From: CAVXTT01 sp963764685 | GTDB taxonomy: Bacteria; Bacteroidota; Ignavibacteria; Ignavibacteriales; Ignavibacteriaceae | Reading direction: 5' to 3' | Length of the DNA stretch: 64,000 nt | NCBI GenBank assembly: GCA_963764685.1 | Contig: CAVXTT010000012.1 | Span: 42,797-106,796 of the forward strand | Part shown: one piece after another, positions 1 through 9,393 of the stretch | How the letters are laid out: each line of letters begins with the position of its first letter | Position numbering within the stretch: the first letter of the stretch is position 1 | Position numbers and translations under genes: made by a program | Notes under the pieces: model-generated | What the model saw: the letters and a program-made list of their open reading frames with translations, nothing else | Told to the model about the DNA's origin: nothing | Database searches by the model: none

Positions 1-295
1 AGACCTGGTAACCACCGCTGTCTGTTAATATAGGACGGTGCCATCCCATAAATTTATGTAGACCGCCGGCTTTATTAAGGACTTCCGTACCTGGTCTTAA
101 GTACAGATGATAAGTATTAGAAAGAACAATTTGTGCATTAATATCATTTACTAAAAATTCGTTATTAACTGCTTTTACAGTCCCCTGGGTTCCTACGGGC
201 ATAAAAACAGGAGTTTGGATCATTCCGTGTTCTGTTTTCAGCGATCCTGTTCGTGCTTTTGAAAAGGGGTCTACAGCGGTTATTTGGAAATTCAA
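1..295 (-). CDS. tgt: Queuine tRNA-ribosyltransferase, N-terminal part (runs off left edge)
   Basis: tRNA-guanine transglycosylase exchanges guanine at the wobble position of GUN-anticodon tRNAs for the queuine precursor preQ1. Only about 98 N-terminal residues are inside the window. They include FMPVGTQGTVKAV, LSNTYHLYLRPG and TDSGGYQV; the last carries the family's active-site Asp. I place the start at the TTG at 295-293: an in-frame TAA lies three codons upstream, a TAAGG precedes the TTG, and the first ATG in frame lies after conserved residues (ARTG). Transcribed leftward, as are all genes up to 10387. The family assignment is strong; the start codon is inferred. Confidence 0.9.
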   Translation of the reverse strand, partial: MNFQITAVDPFSKARTGSLKTEHGMIQTPVFMPVGTQGTVKAVNNEFLVNDINAQIVLSNTYHLYLRPGTEVLNKAGGLHKFMGWHRPILTDSGGYQV

Positions 296-369
296 TAAGC
301 CTTAGAAAATAATATATTTACAAATTTAAGGTTAATCTATCCAACTGCCAAAACAAAAAACAATGGATA

Positions 370-768
370 TCATTTAAGAAAACGGGCTATTTCATCCCGT
401 TCTGGCATTCGGCAAGTTTCTTTTTTGCCGAATATCCTAAAACGGTTTTTTGCAATAAATGAATAAAGCCAATCTCTCAGCTTTTTAGGAAGGATCTTAA
501 AAATTTTAAGCAATCTATAAGGTAAGGGCAGATGTTCTGCAATCAGAAACACTGCATCCGATTTATTAAAATAGTGGTTATTTTTAACAACAATGAAGGT
601 ATCGAAATCCGACTGATGCAATCCAAATCTTTTTAGGTATTTCTGACCTGAATCAGATTGAAGAGGAGAAAAAACAAATATTCTTCTTCTGTCTAACCTA
701 AGGATTAAGTTAATCCAGAAATTGCAGAAATTGCAAATTCCGTCAAAAAGGATTACGTATTTATTCAT
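370..768 (-). CDS. DCC-family (DUF393) thiol-disulfide oxidoreductase-like protein
   Basis: A 132-residue protein of the DCC family, named for its DxxCxxC motif, here FDGICNFC with D9, C12 and C15. The family is predicted to have a thioredoxin-like fold and redox activity, but no substrate is established. The length matches the family. Other family features visible are FSPLQSDSGQKYL after the motif and IFGKKETCRMP near the C-terminus. The start overlaps the end of the CorC-like gene by 8 bp, so the two are probably co-transcribed and translationally coupled. The family is confident; the biological role is unknown. Confidence 0.85.
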   Translation of the reverse strand: MNKYVILFDGICNFCNFWINLILRLDRRRIFVFSPLQSDSGQKYLKRFGLHQSDFDTFIVVKNNHYFNKSDAVFLIAEHLPLPYRLLKIFKILPKKLRDWLYSFIAKNRFRIFGKKETCRMPERDEIARFLK

Positions 769-2002
769 TAATTGATTGATCGGGCGGGGGTAATAAAGTG
801 ATTTTTACAATATCAATATGTGTCGGAGAGGATCTTGCAATTAGAATATTCATATTATCTATTATAACCGTCTCCCCCTCAGTTGGTATTCGTCCAATTT
901 TCGAAATAATAAAACCTCCCAAAGTCTCATAGTCACCTTGAGGCAGGTTTAATGAGTATTTCTCATTAATATGATCAATCTCAACTTTGCCTGATACCAG
1001 GTATGTATCGGGAGATATTTTTCTACAGATATTTTCTTCAACATCATATTCATCCTTAATCTCACCGAACAATTCCTCCATAATATCTTCTATGGTTACT
1101 ATTCCTGCCGTCCCTCCGAATTCATCGATCACCACAGCAATAGAGACCCCTCTCTGTAAAAACTCATTCAGCATCTCAAAACTTTTCTTAGTCTCGGGCA
1201 CAAATATTACTTCCCTGATAATGCTTTTTACATCCGGAGGATTTCTAAAAAGATCATAAGCAAAGACAACTCCTTTAATATTATCCAGGTTGTTCTCGAA
1301 TACAGGAATTTTGGAATATCCCGATTCCACAAACACATCAAGAACATCGCTTATCTCCTGATCAATTTCTACCCCAACTATCTCAGTCCTGGGACGCATA
1401 GCCTCATATACACGCTGATCACTTAATTCAAGCACACGGGTTATTATATCACTTTCATTTTTCTGAACAATGCCTGCCTCCTGACTCTCCTTTACTAATG
1501 AGCCAATATCCTCCCTGCTAAAAAGATAATTAATATTTTCCTGTGAAATATTTTTTGATCTTGTGAAAACGGACGAAATACTTGAAAGTATTTTTACAAA
1601 CGGATAGAGTATAAAACTTATAAGCCGAAGCGGAATGATTGAAATTAATATTACCCGGTCAGCCAGTTCCCTGGCGAAATATTTTGGCAGCAGTTCACCG
1701 AAAATTAAAATCAGACCGCTGGATATGAGTAAAATAGAAACCTGGGAATACCCGAAGACTTCGGATAAAACAACGGTGCTTAAGGAGGCAAATGCAATGT
1801 TAACAATCGTGTTGCCTATCAGGATCGTAGAGAAAAATTGCTGCTGATTTTTAAGATAGAAGAGAGCATTTTTTGCAGCCAGGTTATTTTTTCTTGCTCT
1901 GACTTCAATTTTGATTTTGTTAGCTACGACGAATGCTATTTCGGTACCAGAGAAAAAAGCACTGAACAGGATGAAAATCAGTAAGTAGCTTATACTATCC
2001 AT
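761..2002 (-). CDS. CorC/HlyC-family transporter (CNNM domain, CBS pair, CorC_HlyC domain)
   Basis: A 413-residue membrane protein of the CNNM/CorC family, linked to magnesium (and sometimes cobalt) homeostasis. The N-terminal ~190 residues are the DUF21/CNNM membrane domain (FSAFFSGTEIAF and further hydrophobic segments). A CBS pair follows at about 205-325 (MRPRTEIVGVEID and VVIDEFGGTAGIVTIEDIME). A CorC_HlyC domain ends the protein (YETLGGFIISKIGRIP). The length and domain order are standard, so it looks intact. It is often misnamed haemolysin; no toxin function is implied. It sits four bases downstream of the small lipoprotein gene and overlaps the DCC gene. Confidence 0.9.
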   Translation of the reverse strand: MDSISYLLIFILFSAFFSGTEIAFVVANKIKIEVRARKNNLAAKNALFYLKNQQQFFSTILIGNTIVNIAFASLSTVVLSEVFGYSQVSILLISSGLILIFGELLPKYFARELADRVILISIIPLRLISFILYPFVKILSSISSVFTRSKNISQENINYLFSREDIGSLVKESQEAGIVQKNESDIITRVLELSDQRVYEAMRPRTEIVGVEIDQEISDVLDVFVESGYSKIPVFENNLDNIKGVVFAYDLFRNPPDVKSIIREVIFVPETKKSFEMLNEFLQRGVSIAVVIDEFGGTAGIVTIEDIMEELFGEIKDEYDVEENICRKISPDTYLVSGKVEIDHINEKYSLNLPQGDYETLGGFIISKIGRIPTEGETVIIDNMNILIARSSPTHIDIVKITLLPPPDQSINE

Positions 2003-2006
2003 AAAA

Positions 2007-2465
2007 TCAGTATGCCTTTTCTATTTCCAGGCTGTCAACAGTACATTCAATCTCAGTTTCATCAATTGAAAAATGCAGAACGGCCGAAATAAGCTGAGTG
2101 TCGTTTATATCTCCGTGAATGCTTAAGCCGGGCTTGGTACCGAATATAAATCTATATTGTTTATTAGTCGCTAAAATGTTGACTGAATCCTGCGTAACGG
2201 CTTCAAAAGATGGGACGATATAATATATTTCCTCCCCCTGCCGGATGATCGTTATTTTGTCCAATTTGATATCCCGGAGTATCCCGGAATTAGAATTCAA
2301 AAGCACTTCCCCGCCAACGTGAAAAGAAGACGGGCCACCAGGCATTAGATTATACCAGGCATTAATACTCATAACTTTTACTGAAATTTTTGTTTCCTCT
2401 TTAGAAATATCAGCTGAACATCCTTGAATTAACCAAAGAAATAAAATAATAAATGCTGTTTTCAT
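2007..2465 (-). CDS. Small predicted lipoprotein of unknown function
   Basis: A 152-residue protein with a short signal ending in LWLIQGC; Cys16 would be the lipidated residue. The rest is a soluble domain rich in beta-forming residues, with no motif I recognise (for example VGGEVLLNSNSGIL and LHFSIDETEIECTVDSLEI). Its start overlaps the stop of the UbiA-family gene by one base, so it is probably in the same operon. I cannot name a family. An envelope location is inferred from the lipobox. Confidence 0.7.
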   Translation of the reverse strand: MKTAFIILFLWLIQGCSADISKEETKISVKVMSINAWYNLMPGGPSSFHVGGEVLLNSNSGILRDIKLDKITIIRQGEEIYYIVPSFEAVTQDSVNILATNKQYRFIFGTKPGLSIHGDINDTQLISAVLHFSIDETEIECTVDSLEIEKAY

Positions 2466-3343
2466 TAAATTTTTCTGTAGATAATCAATGTAGTTGCAAT
2501 AATATATAACATAATAGTGATTATAATGGATATATCTTTCAAGATTTCTTCGCTTGTATTTTCCCCTTTCTTATTCATAAAAACCAGGTACATATACCTG
2601 AATATTCCATATACAACAAATGGAGTAGTGAAGATGAGATTTTCAGTGCCAAATGCTGCGACAGTTCTGGCTGATACAGTATAGAGAGCATAACAGATTA
2701 TAACACCTGCAGCAGCAATGGTTGCCATCTGTTCTGTAAAACTAATAGAATAGTACTCAAGTACTTTTCTTGTGCCAGTTGGGTTAACCTCTGTCAGAAG
2801 CTGAAGTTCTGAAAAACGCTTCATAACACCGAGGAAAAGAGAAATAAACATTGTTGTCAAAATCAGCCAGGATGATATTTCCACATTTATCACGTATGCC
2901 CCGGCTATTATTCTAATCATAAAACCGGCTGCAATACTGAAAACATCCAGCAGAACGATATGCTTAAACCTTAATGTGTATAAAATATTCAATACAAGGA
3001 AAATCCCGACGGACAGGATAAACTTTACATTGAACGCAGGAAGAGCTGAAGCTACAATTGCTAAAAGAATAATTATAATTATATATGCGTGTCTTGTTGA
3101 AATTTTACCTGAGGCAATTGGCCTGTTTTTCTTTGTGGGGTGAGCCCTGTCTGATTCAGCATCTACTATATCATTAAAAACATAAACTACACTGGACAAT
3201 AGACAAAAGACAGAAAAGCCAGCCAGGGTTTTAAGAAAATAATCTGAATCAAACAGGTTCTGTGAAAACACGAGAGGGGTAAAAACAAAGAAATTTTTAA
3301 TCCACTGGGGAATCCTTAAAAGTTTATAATACTGTGGAAGCAT
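2465..3343 (-). CDS. UbiA-family prenyltransferase, decaprenyl-phosphate phosphoribosyltransferase-like
   Basis: A 292-residue polytopic membrane protein of the UbiA superfamily. The Asp-rich motif NDIVDAESD is at 57-65 and is followed by RAHPTKKNRPIASGK. This form, together with the N-terminal LLRIPQWIKNFFVF, matches the branch that transfers phosphoribose to a polyprenyl phosphate (the DprE pathway) better than quinone prenyltransferases. About eight or nine hydrophobic helices are visible. The gene lies two bases from the mutase gene downstream of it on the map. The exact donor and acceptor are inferred from similarity of the motif region only. Confidence 0.78.
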   Translation of the reverse strand: MLPQYYKLLRIPQWIKNFFVFTPLVFSQNLFDSDYFLKTLAGFSVFCLLSSVVYVFNDIVDAESDRAHPTKKNRPIASGKISTRHAYIIIIILLAIVASALPAFNVKFILSVGIFLVLNILYTLRFKHIVLLDVFSIAAGFMIRIIAGAYVINVEISSWLILTTMFISLFLGVMKRFSELQLLTEVNPTGTRKVLEYYSISFTEQMATIAAAGVIICYALYTVSARTVAAFGTENLIFTTPFVVYGIFRYMYLVFMNKKGENTSEEILKDISIIITIMLYIIATTLIIYRKI

Positions 3344-3345
3344 TA

Positions 3346-5001
3346 TCAGAAGACGGCGGTCTCCTCATAAATACCGAACACCTCTTTCATTTCTCCTATC
3401 ATTTCTCCAAGAGTGACATAGTTTTGAGCAGCTTTAATAAGCACAGGCATTATATTGGTGTCATTCATTGCCGCTTCCCTGATCTCATTCAATGAAGCTT
3501 TAACAGTGGATTCACTTCTGTGCTGCTTTAACTCATTAATTCTTTTAATTTGTTTTTTTTCAACCTCTGGAGAAACAGTAAGAATAGGAATATCAATTTT
3601 ATTGTCACCTTCTATGAATTCATTAACCCCGACAATAAATTTTTCTTTCCGTTCAACTTCTTTCTGATATCTATAAGCCGCATCTGCTATTTCTTTCTGA
3701 AAATAACCAGCTTCTATAGCAGGAATAACACCTCCAAAGGCATCAATCTGATTGAATATTTCGTTTGCTTCCTTTTCCATTTTATCGGTCAGGGATTCGA
3801 CGAAAAAGCTGCCGCCCAATGGATCAACTGTATTAATTACCCCTGTCTCGTAAGCAATCAATTGTTGAGTCCGTAAAGCTATCTTCACAGCTTTTTCACT
3901 CGGAAGAGCTAAAGTCTCATCCATCGAATTGGTATGCAGAGATTGAGTCCCGCCAAGTACCGCAGCTAAAGCCTGAAATGCAGTTCTGACAATATTATTT
4001 TCCGGCTGCTGTGCAGTAAGCGTGCATCCTGCAGTTTGTGTGTGAAAACGGAGCCACCAGGATCTTGCGTTTTTTGCACCATACTTTTCTTTCATTCTTC
4101 TCGCATAAATCCTTCTTGCTGCACGGTATTTAGCGATCTCTTCAAAGAAATCAAGGTGTGAATTAAAAAAGAAAGAAATCCTTGGAGCAAACTGGTCAAC
4201 TTCCAGGCCTCTGTCAATACAAGCTTCTATGTATGCAAACCCGTCTGCGAGAGTATAAGCAAGTTCCTGAACGGCTGTAGACCCTGCTTCACGAATATGG
4301 TAGCCGCTCACGGATACGGGGTTCCATTGTGGGACCTCTTTTGCACAGTATTCAATCATATCCACAATAATTCTCATTGATGGATGAGGTGGAAATATAT
4401 ATTCTTTCTGAGCGATATATTCTTTTAGAATGTCATTCTGAAGTGTCCCTCTTAGTTTACTAAAATCAACTCCTTGTTTAGCAGCCACTGCGAGATAAAA
4501 GGCGAATACCATAGCAGCGGGAGAGTTAATTGTCATCGATGTTGATACTTTATCCAACGGTATTTTATCGAACAGGATCTCCATATCCTGGAGTGAAGAG
4601 ACTGAAACACCGCATATCCCTACTTCCCCTTCACTTAAAGGAGCATCAGCATCCCATCCCATCAATGTGGGAAGATCAAAAGCAACCGATAATCCTGTCT
4701 GCCCGTGATTTAATAAATAATGAAATCTTTGGTTGGTATCTTCGGGAGAGCCGAAACCAGCAAATTGCCTCATTGTCCATACTCTACCTCTGTAACCGTT
4801 TGGATGAATCCCCCTGGTATAAGGATATTCACCCGGGAAACCAATATCACTTAAATAATTAATATTCTCAATATCATCGGGTCCATAGAGCACATTTATA
4901 TTCTCTCCGCTCACGGTGGTGAATTTCATTCCGGAGTTCGGAATTCTTGATACTTTCTCATCATATTCCTTTTTTAACTTAATATAATCTTTGTTTACCA
5001 T
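3346..5001 (-). CDS. mcmA1: Methylmalonyl-CoA mutase, large subunit without B12-binding domain
   Basis: A 551-residue acyl-CoA mutase catalytic subunit. It carries the family blocks YTRGIHPNGYRGRVWTMRQ, SGYHIREAGSTAVQELAYT, HTQTAGCTLTAQQPENNI and GGTQSLHTNSMDETLALPS. The protein ends near IYEETAVF without the C-terminal cobalamin-binding domain (DxHxxG) of the long form. It must therefore pair with a separate small B12-binding subunit, and none is in this window. In this type of organism the usual role is interconversion of succinyl-CoA and methylmalonyl-CoA; related isobutyryl-CoA or ethylmalonyl-CoA mutases cannot be excluded from sequence alone. It lies 18 bp after mutL. Confidence 0.85.
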   Translation of the reverse strand: MVNKDYIKLKKEYDEKVSRIPNSGMKFTTVSGENINVLYGPDDIENINYLSDIGFPGEYPYTRGIHPNGYRGRVWTMRQFAGFGSPEDTNQRFHYLLNHGQTGLSVAFDLPTLMGWDADAPLSEGEVGICGVSVSSLQDMEILFDKIPLDKVSTSMTINSPAAMVFAFYLAVAAKQGVDFSKLRGTLQNDILKEYIAQKEYIFPPHPSMRIIVDMIEYCAKEVPQWNPVSVSGYHIREAGSTAVQELAYTLADGFAYIEACIDRGLEVDQFAPRISFFFNSHLDFFEEIAKYRAARRIYARRMKEKYGAKNARSWWLRFHTQTAGCTLTAQQPENNIVRTAFQALAAVLGGTQSLHTNSMDETLALPSEKAVKIALRTQQLIAYETGVINTVDPLGGSFFVESLTDKMEKEANEIFNQIDAFGGVIPAIEAGYFQKEIADAAYRYQKEVERKEKFIVGVNEFIEGDNKIDIPILTVSPEVEKKQIKRINELKQHRSESTVKASLNEIREAAMNDTNIMPVLIKAAQNYVTLGEMIGEMKEVFGIYEETAVF

Positions 5002-5019
5002 GCCATTCCTTTTTGTAAA

Positions 5020-6864
5020 TTATATTCTGCCGAATTTTTTATCAAGTTCATCGATCGATATTTTTATTATAATCGGACGCCCGTGAGGACAAACATAAGG
5101 CATTGATGTTGCAAAAAGCTGATCAATAAGGAGCCGCATTTCTTTGTCAGTCAGATTGTCTCCTGCCTTAATTGCGGCTTTACAGGAGTAAGATTTTGCC
5201 AGATTGTCCTTCTGCTCAAGTTTTTTTTCTCTCTGATTTTCAATATACTCTTTTAGAATCTCAATTAAAACCTTCTCTTCTGTGCCGCTTTTAATATCAT
5301 CCGGTACTCCCTCAATTACAATTGTATTCCGGCTGAAGAATTTAAGCTCAAATCCCAACTTCATCATAAATGGCTTAACTTCCTTTAATACAGCATAGGT
5401 ACCGGGGTCTAAATCAAGAGTCCTGGGGAACAACAACTGCTGGCTGAAAGGAAGATCAGCATCAAATCTGGTAAGAGCTTTTTCGTAAAGGACCCTCTCG
5501 TGCGCAACATGCTGATCAATAATCATCAGTCCAGACCGGATCTGTGATAAAATATATTTCCTATGCAATTGAATAATAAAAGGGGAAGTTTCTTCAGGAA
5601 CTCTTAAAGTGTGTGCCACTTCATCGGGACCGTTCTCAAATTTATTTGCAGTCAATCTTTCAAACGGATCAGATATGGGGTCGTTTTCATTTTGTATGAG
5701 ATTTTCGGGTATTGCGCTGAAGATCATATCGACTTCTTTATCTGTAAACATTGTTCTTGCTGAAAGTGGTCTTGTATTAAAAGAAGGTCTATCCGAAAAA
5801 TCATTCTCTCCGGATTTAAAATTGATAAGCTTCAATCTTTCAGGATTTTTATCATCATAAACTGCAGAAGGGATCAAATCGTGAGTACCAAGACTTTTCC
5901 TGACAACAGACAAGATAAAATTATAAATATCCCTATCATCTTCGAATCTGACCTCTAACTTTGAGGGGTGTATATTCACATCTATTCTTTTTTGATCCAA
6001 TTGGACAAATAGGATGAAGAAAGGATAATCTCCTTTATCAAGCATATTTTCAAACGCAGTAAACACAGCGTGATTTATCTGTTTACTTATAACATATCTG
6101 TTATTCAGGAATAAATACTGCTCTCCCTTATTTTTTTTAAGGACAGCAGGTTTACCAACATATCCATTGACTGTAATAAAATCAGTAATTTCGTTTACAG
6201 GTATCATTACATCCATTATGTTCTCGTCAAAAACCTGCTTAACCCTCTCCTCAAGATTGCCCCCGGCATAGTTAAATATTAGATCATCATCATTATAAAA
6301 TCGAAATGTAATTGCCGGATGACTTAAAGCAATCTTATTAAAAGTATCAACTATATGTTTTAATTCAGTAGCGTCAGTTTTTAAAAAATTTCTTCTGGCC
6401 GGGGTATTATAAAATAAATTTTTTACGCTGACGGATGTCCCTTTGGGGAATGATCCTTTGTGGGTAACTACGGTAGAAGTTTCTTCAAGCTTGACAAGAG
6501 TACCGATTTCTTCTGCCCTGGTTTCTGTCTTTATCTCCAATTGACTGACTGAAGCAATTGCACTTAAAGCTTCTCCCCTGAATCCCAGGGTAGAAATACT
6601 TTCAAGATCTTCATAATCATATATTTTACTGGTGGCATGTTTCTGCATACAAAGTGTAGCATCTTCCTCACTCATTCCCTCACCATCATCCGCCACCTGA
6701 ATAAGATTTTTACCGGCACGTCTTATAATCAGTTCAATAGTTGAAGCTTTAGCATCAATTGAATTTTCGAGAAGTTCTTTTACCACAGATTCCGGTCTGT
6801 GCACAACTTCTCCGGCTGCAATTTTACTTGATATGTTTTCCGGAAGAATTTTAATCTTTGCCAT
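5020..6864 (-). CDS. mutL: DNA mismatch repair protein MutL, endonuclease type
   Basis: A 614-residue MutL. The N-terminal GHKL ATPase shows ENSIDAKAS, DDGEGM, HATSKI, TLGFRGEALSAIASV and NTPARRNFLK. The C-terminal domain has the nuclease metal-binding motif DQHVAHERVLYE (about residue 448 onwards; the usual form is DQHAxxExxxxE), SCKAAIKAGD (about 560) and CPHGRP (about 590). This is the MutL that nicks DNA itself, as expected where MutH is absent. Its start overlaps the end of folA by 14 bp, which ties it to the folA-thyA pair. The Ala-to-Val change in the motif is at a non-ligand position, so activity is probably retained. Confidence 0.95.
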   Translation of the reverse strand: MAKIKILPENISSKIAAGEVVHRPESVVKELLENSIDAKASTIELIIRRAGKNLIQVADDGEGMSEEDATLCMQKHATSKIYDYEDLESISTLGFRGEALSAIASVSQLEIKTETRAEEIGTLVKLEETSTVVTHKGSFPKGTSVSVKNLFYNTPARRNFLKTDATELKHIVDTFNKIALSHPAITFRFYNDDDLIFNYAGGNLEERVKQVFDENIMDVMIPVNEITDFITVNGYVGKPAVLKKNKGEQYLFLNNRYVISKQINHAVFTAFENMLDKGDYPFFILFVQLDQKRIDVNIHPSKLEVRFEDDRDIYNFILSVVRKSLGTHDLIPSAVYDDKNPERLKLINFKSGENDFSDRPSFNTRPLSARTMFTDKEVDMIFSAIPENLIQNENDPISDPFERLTANKFENGPDEVAHTLRVPEETSPFIIQLHRKYILSQIRSGLMIIDQHVAHERVLYEKALTRFDADLPFSQQLLFPRTLDLDPGTYAVLKEVKPFMMKLGFELKFFSRNTIVIEGVPDDIKSGTEEKVLIEILKEYIENQREKKLEQKDNLAKSYSCKAAIKAGDNLTDKEMRLLIDQLFATSMPYVCPHGRPIIIKISIDELDKKFGRI

Positions 6865-7351
6865 AGTTTTCGGTCTTCCTTACATAATAATAAATAATAA
6901 ATTCACTTCTGTCATCCTTTCGTAAAGCCTGCCAGATTTCTTCATTAATTTCAGGGAAGAAAACATCGCCATCTGCCTTAAATTTCATCCAGGATATAAT
7001 CATTTCATCTACGGTGTTAATAGCTTCCTTGAAAACGTAACCCCCTCCAATAACAAAAATCTTTTCGTATCCTTTTCCAAGGCAATAATCGTACGCAGTC
7101 TTCAGTGAAGAAAGGACAACAACACCTTCTTTTTGTAAACTAAGTTCCTTTTCCTTTGAAAGTACTATATTTAATCTGCCCTTTAGGGCTTTTCCAAGGG
7201 ATTCAAAGGTCTTTCTCCCCATAATTACAGGAAAACCAAGTGTTGTATTTTTAAAATGTTGAAACTCTTCCTTTGAATGCCATGGCATTTCTCCCGTAGT
7301 CCGTCCAATAACGTTATTCTGCGCGACAGCCGCAATAATAATTATTCTCAA
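6851..7351 (-). CDS. folA: Dihydrofolate reductase
   Basis: A 166-residue DHFR that reduces dihydrofolate to tetrahydrofolate with NADPH. Visible motifs are AAVAQNNVIGR, MPWHSKEEFQHFKNTT, PVIMGRKTFESLG and the nucleotide-binding IFVIGGGYVF. The length is normal. The ORF overlaps thyA by four bases (ATGA type) and mutL by 14 bp. thyA oxidises methylene-THF to DHF and FolA regenerates THF, so the pairing is functionally sensible. Intact as read. Confidence 0.93.
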   Translation of the reverse strand: MRIIIIAAVAQNNVIGRTTGEMPWHSKEEFQHFKNTTLGFPVIMGRKTFESLGKALKGRLNIVLSKEKELSLQKEGVVVLSSLKTAYDYCLGKGYEKIFVIGGGYVFKEAINTVDEMIISWMKFKADGDVFFPEINEEIWQALRKDDRSEFIIYYYVRKTENYGKD

Positions 7352-8187
7352 ACGGCAACCTCAAACCGTATTTTATCCGCAGGATAATAATCAAATAATT
7401 CGAAATCCTCAAAGGTAAGATCATCAATGGGTTTTTTGGCAATTTTAAGTTTAGGTAACTGACCAGGGACTCTTTTTAACTGTTCCTTTAGACCCTCAGT
7501 ATGGTCATATTTTTCAAAAGGTGTACCTTTATCTGCCACATAAATATGAGCATCGATAATAGTATGTGCAAAAAATCCTGGTTCTAAATTAACTTCACCG
7601 GCAATGATTTGAGTCAGTAATGAATATGCAGCAAGATTGAATGGTATACCTAATGCGATATCACCGGAACGCTGTGTTAAATGACAGTTTAACTTTCCTC
7701 CTGTTACATTGAAAGCAAAAGTATAGTGGCAAGGCGGAAGCTTGCTTGATGTTGCATTACCGGGTTCCCAGGCAGTAACGACCAGGCGTCTGCTGTATGG
7801 ATTTCTTTTCAGTTCATCAATGATATATTTAATCTGGTCTACTTCCCTTACCACCCACCTGCCCTCTTCATCTTTCTGAGCACTTGGAAATTTTCTCCAG
7901 TAATAGCCATATGCAGTATCCAGGTTTCCATCTGAATCAGCCCATGCATTCCATATTTTTGTTTTTTCTCTCAGATTCCTTATGTGGTTCTCACCGGATA
8001 AATACCAAAGCACTTCGTGCAGTAATGATTTCCATTCCATCTTTTTTGTGGTAAGAAGCGGGAATCCAAGTGATAAATCAACACGGTAAAAAGCTGCAAA
8101 ATAAGATAACGTGTCCACTCCTGTTCGAGTTGGTTTTCTAATTCCTTCCTTTAATACCAGATCAACGAGATCAAGATACTGCCGCAT
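7348..8187 (-). CDS. thyA: Thymidylate synthase (ThyA type)
   Basis: A 279-residue thymidylate synthase that converts dUMP to dTMP using methylene-tetrahydrofolate. It shows the N-terminal TRTGVDTLS, the catalytic Cys in LPPCHY (about residue 153), QRSGDIALGIPFNLAAYS for dUMP binding, and DAHIYVADKG. It is slightly longer than the 264-residue E. coli enzyme. It is probably the first gene of thyA-folA-mutL-mcmA1, as 65 bp separate its start from the glycerate kinase reading frame upstream. Confidence 0.95.
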   Translation of the reverse strand: MRQYLDLVDLVLKEGIRKPTRTGVDTLSYFAAFYRVDLSLGFPLLTTKKMEWKSLLHEVLWYLSGENHIRNLREKTKIWNAWADSDGNLDTAYGYYWRKFPSAQKDEEGRWVVREVDQIKYIIDELKRNPYSRRLVVTAWEPGNATSSKLPPCHYTFAFNVTGGKLNCHLTQRSGDIALGIPFNLAAYSLLTQIIAGEVNLEPGFFAHTIIDAHIYVADKGTPFEKYDHTEGLKEQLKRVPGQLPKLKIAKKPIDDLTFEDFELFDYYPADKIRFEVAV

Positions 8188-8252
8188 AGAAGACTATCCT
8201 GTTAATTTTTATATAGAATTGTTTTTTAAATTTAATAAAATTGGGTTAACTA

Positions 8253-9393
8253 TTAAACCTCTTGATTTATATCTGCAATTATTTCTTCACAAGCGAGTTT
8301 AATTCCTGTTTCAAAATTTAGAATGGACTCTTCTTTAGAGCGGAAATACTTAATTAGTTCAATAATTCGGGTATTCGCCCAATTTGTTTCATCACCAAAA
8401 AACTTTCCGCATATAATATATTTTTTTGCGCTTTCGTATTTAGCCAAAACAATTCCGGGAGATTTTCCATAAAAACTTTGACTATCAAAATTTCCTTCAC
8501 CTGTTATAAGATAATCAACAGGTTCTTCAATTTTATCCAGGTTCAGATCTTTTTCAATAAACGCCTTTGAGGTTTTAAACTCTGCTCCTAAAAAGATCCT
8601 AAGACCCGCAGCCAGGCCTCCTCCTGCCCCCGGAAGATGCCCGGTATTATTATATATTTCCTGCTCTTTTATTAAATTGAGAATATGCTTGAAACCAAGC
8701 TCCAGAATTGCAATATCCGAATTGTTTGCTCCTTTTTGTACTGGCAAATAACGCTGCCGTGCCTTTCTTCCCCATCAGGGGAGTGTTTACATCTGTCAGT
8801 GCCCGAATTTTGAATGATAACGATGGCTTATGCCAAATAATCCTTGCGGCTTTATTAAATTCAGACGGTAGAGTATTTAATTGCTGCCCTGACGAATCAA
8901 TTAATTCCAAGCCGAATTTATCACATACACCTAATCCTAAATCATTGGTTGCAGTACCCCCAATACCGATGGTAACAATAGAAATGTCTATTTTACCCTG
9001 CTTAACCTCTGAGTCAATTTTTATCAGAAGCTCTCCCAAAGGTGCAGTGTTAATCTTTAACGGGTTTCTGTCTGAAGGAGGAATTAATTTTAATCCAACT
9101 ACATCTGCCGATTCAATAAAAAGCTCTTTACCAATTATAAGAACCGGAACATCCTTGGGCAGATTATTATAAGAATTTACTGAATAAATCTTTGGTTCGA
9201 ATTTTTTATTACTATATCTGATGCATTCGAGAAAACCATCTCCTCCGTCAGAAAGCGGTTTTTCTATAATCTCAAATCCATTTAACTCTGATCTGAGATT
9301 AGTAGAAATTAATTTGGTCGTAGTTACGGAGTCACTGCATTCTTTAAACGAATTGGGAGCAATAAGAATTTTAGTTTTATTCACGGATGTCAA
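8253..9393 (-). pseudogene. Glycerate kinase (GK1/GlxK family), split by one frameshift
   Basis: The N-terminal part (8650-9393) starts LIAPNSFKECSDSVTT and includes KPLSDGGDGFLECI and VTIGIGGTATNDLGLG, all typical of the glycerate kinase family (EC 2.7.1.31 / 2.7.1.165). It goes out of frame after GKKGTAALFAS. The C-terminal part (8253-8747) resumes with VQKGANNSDIAILELGFKH and includes GHLPGAGGGLAAGL, DYLITGEGNFDSQS and a final helical segment. Together the frames give one full-length protein with no missing domain. The break is at about 8733-8745, next to an A5/T5 run, and is one extra base (or two lost). A sequencing error is as likely as real inactivation. The start overlaps the GT9 gene end by 17 bp. 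Confidence 0.85.

Noticed and set aside
761..2002. Haemolysin
   Set aside because: The HlyC name for this family is historical; the domain order is that of a CNNM/CorC ion transporter.
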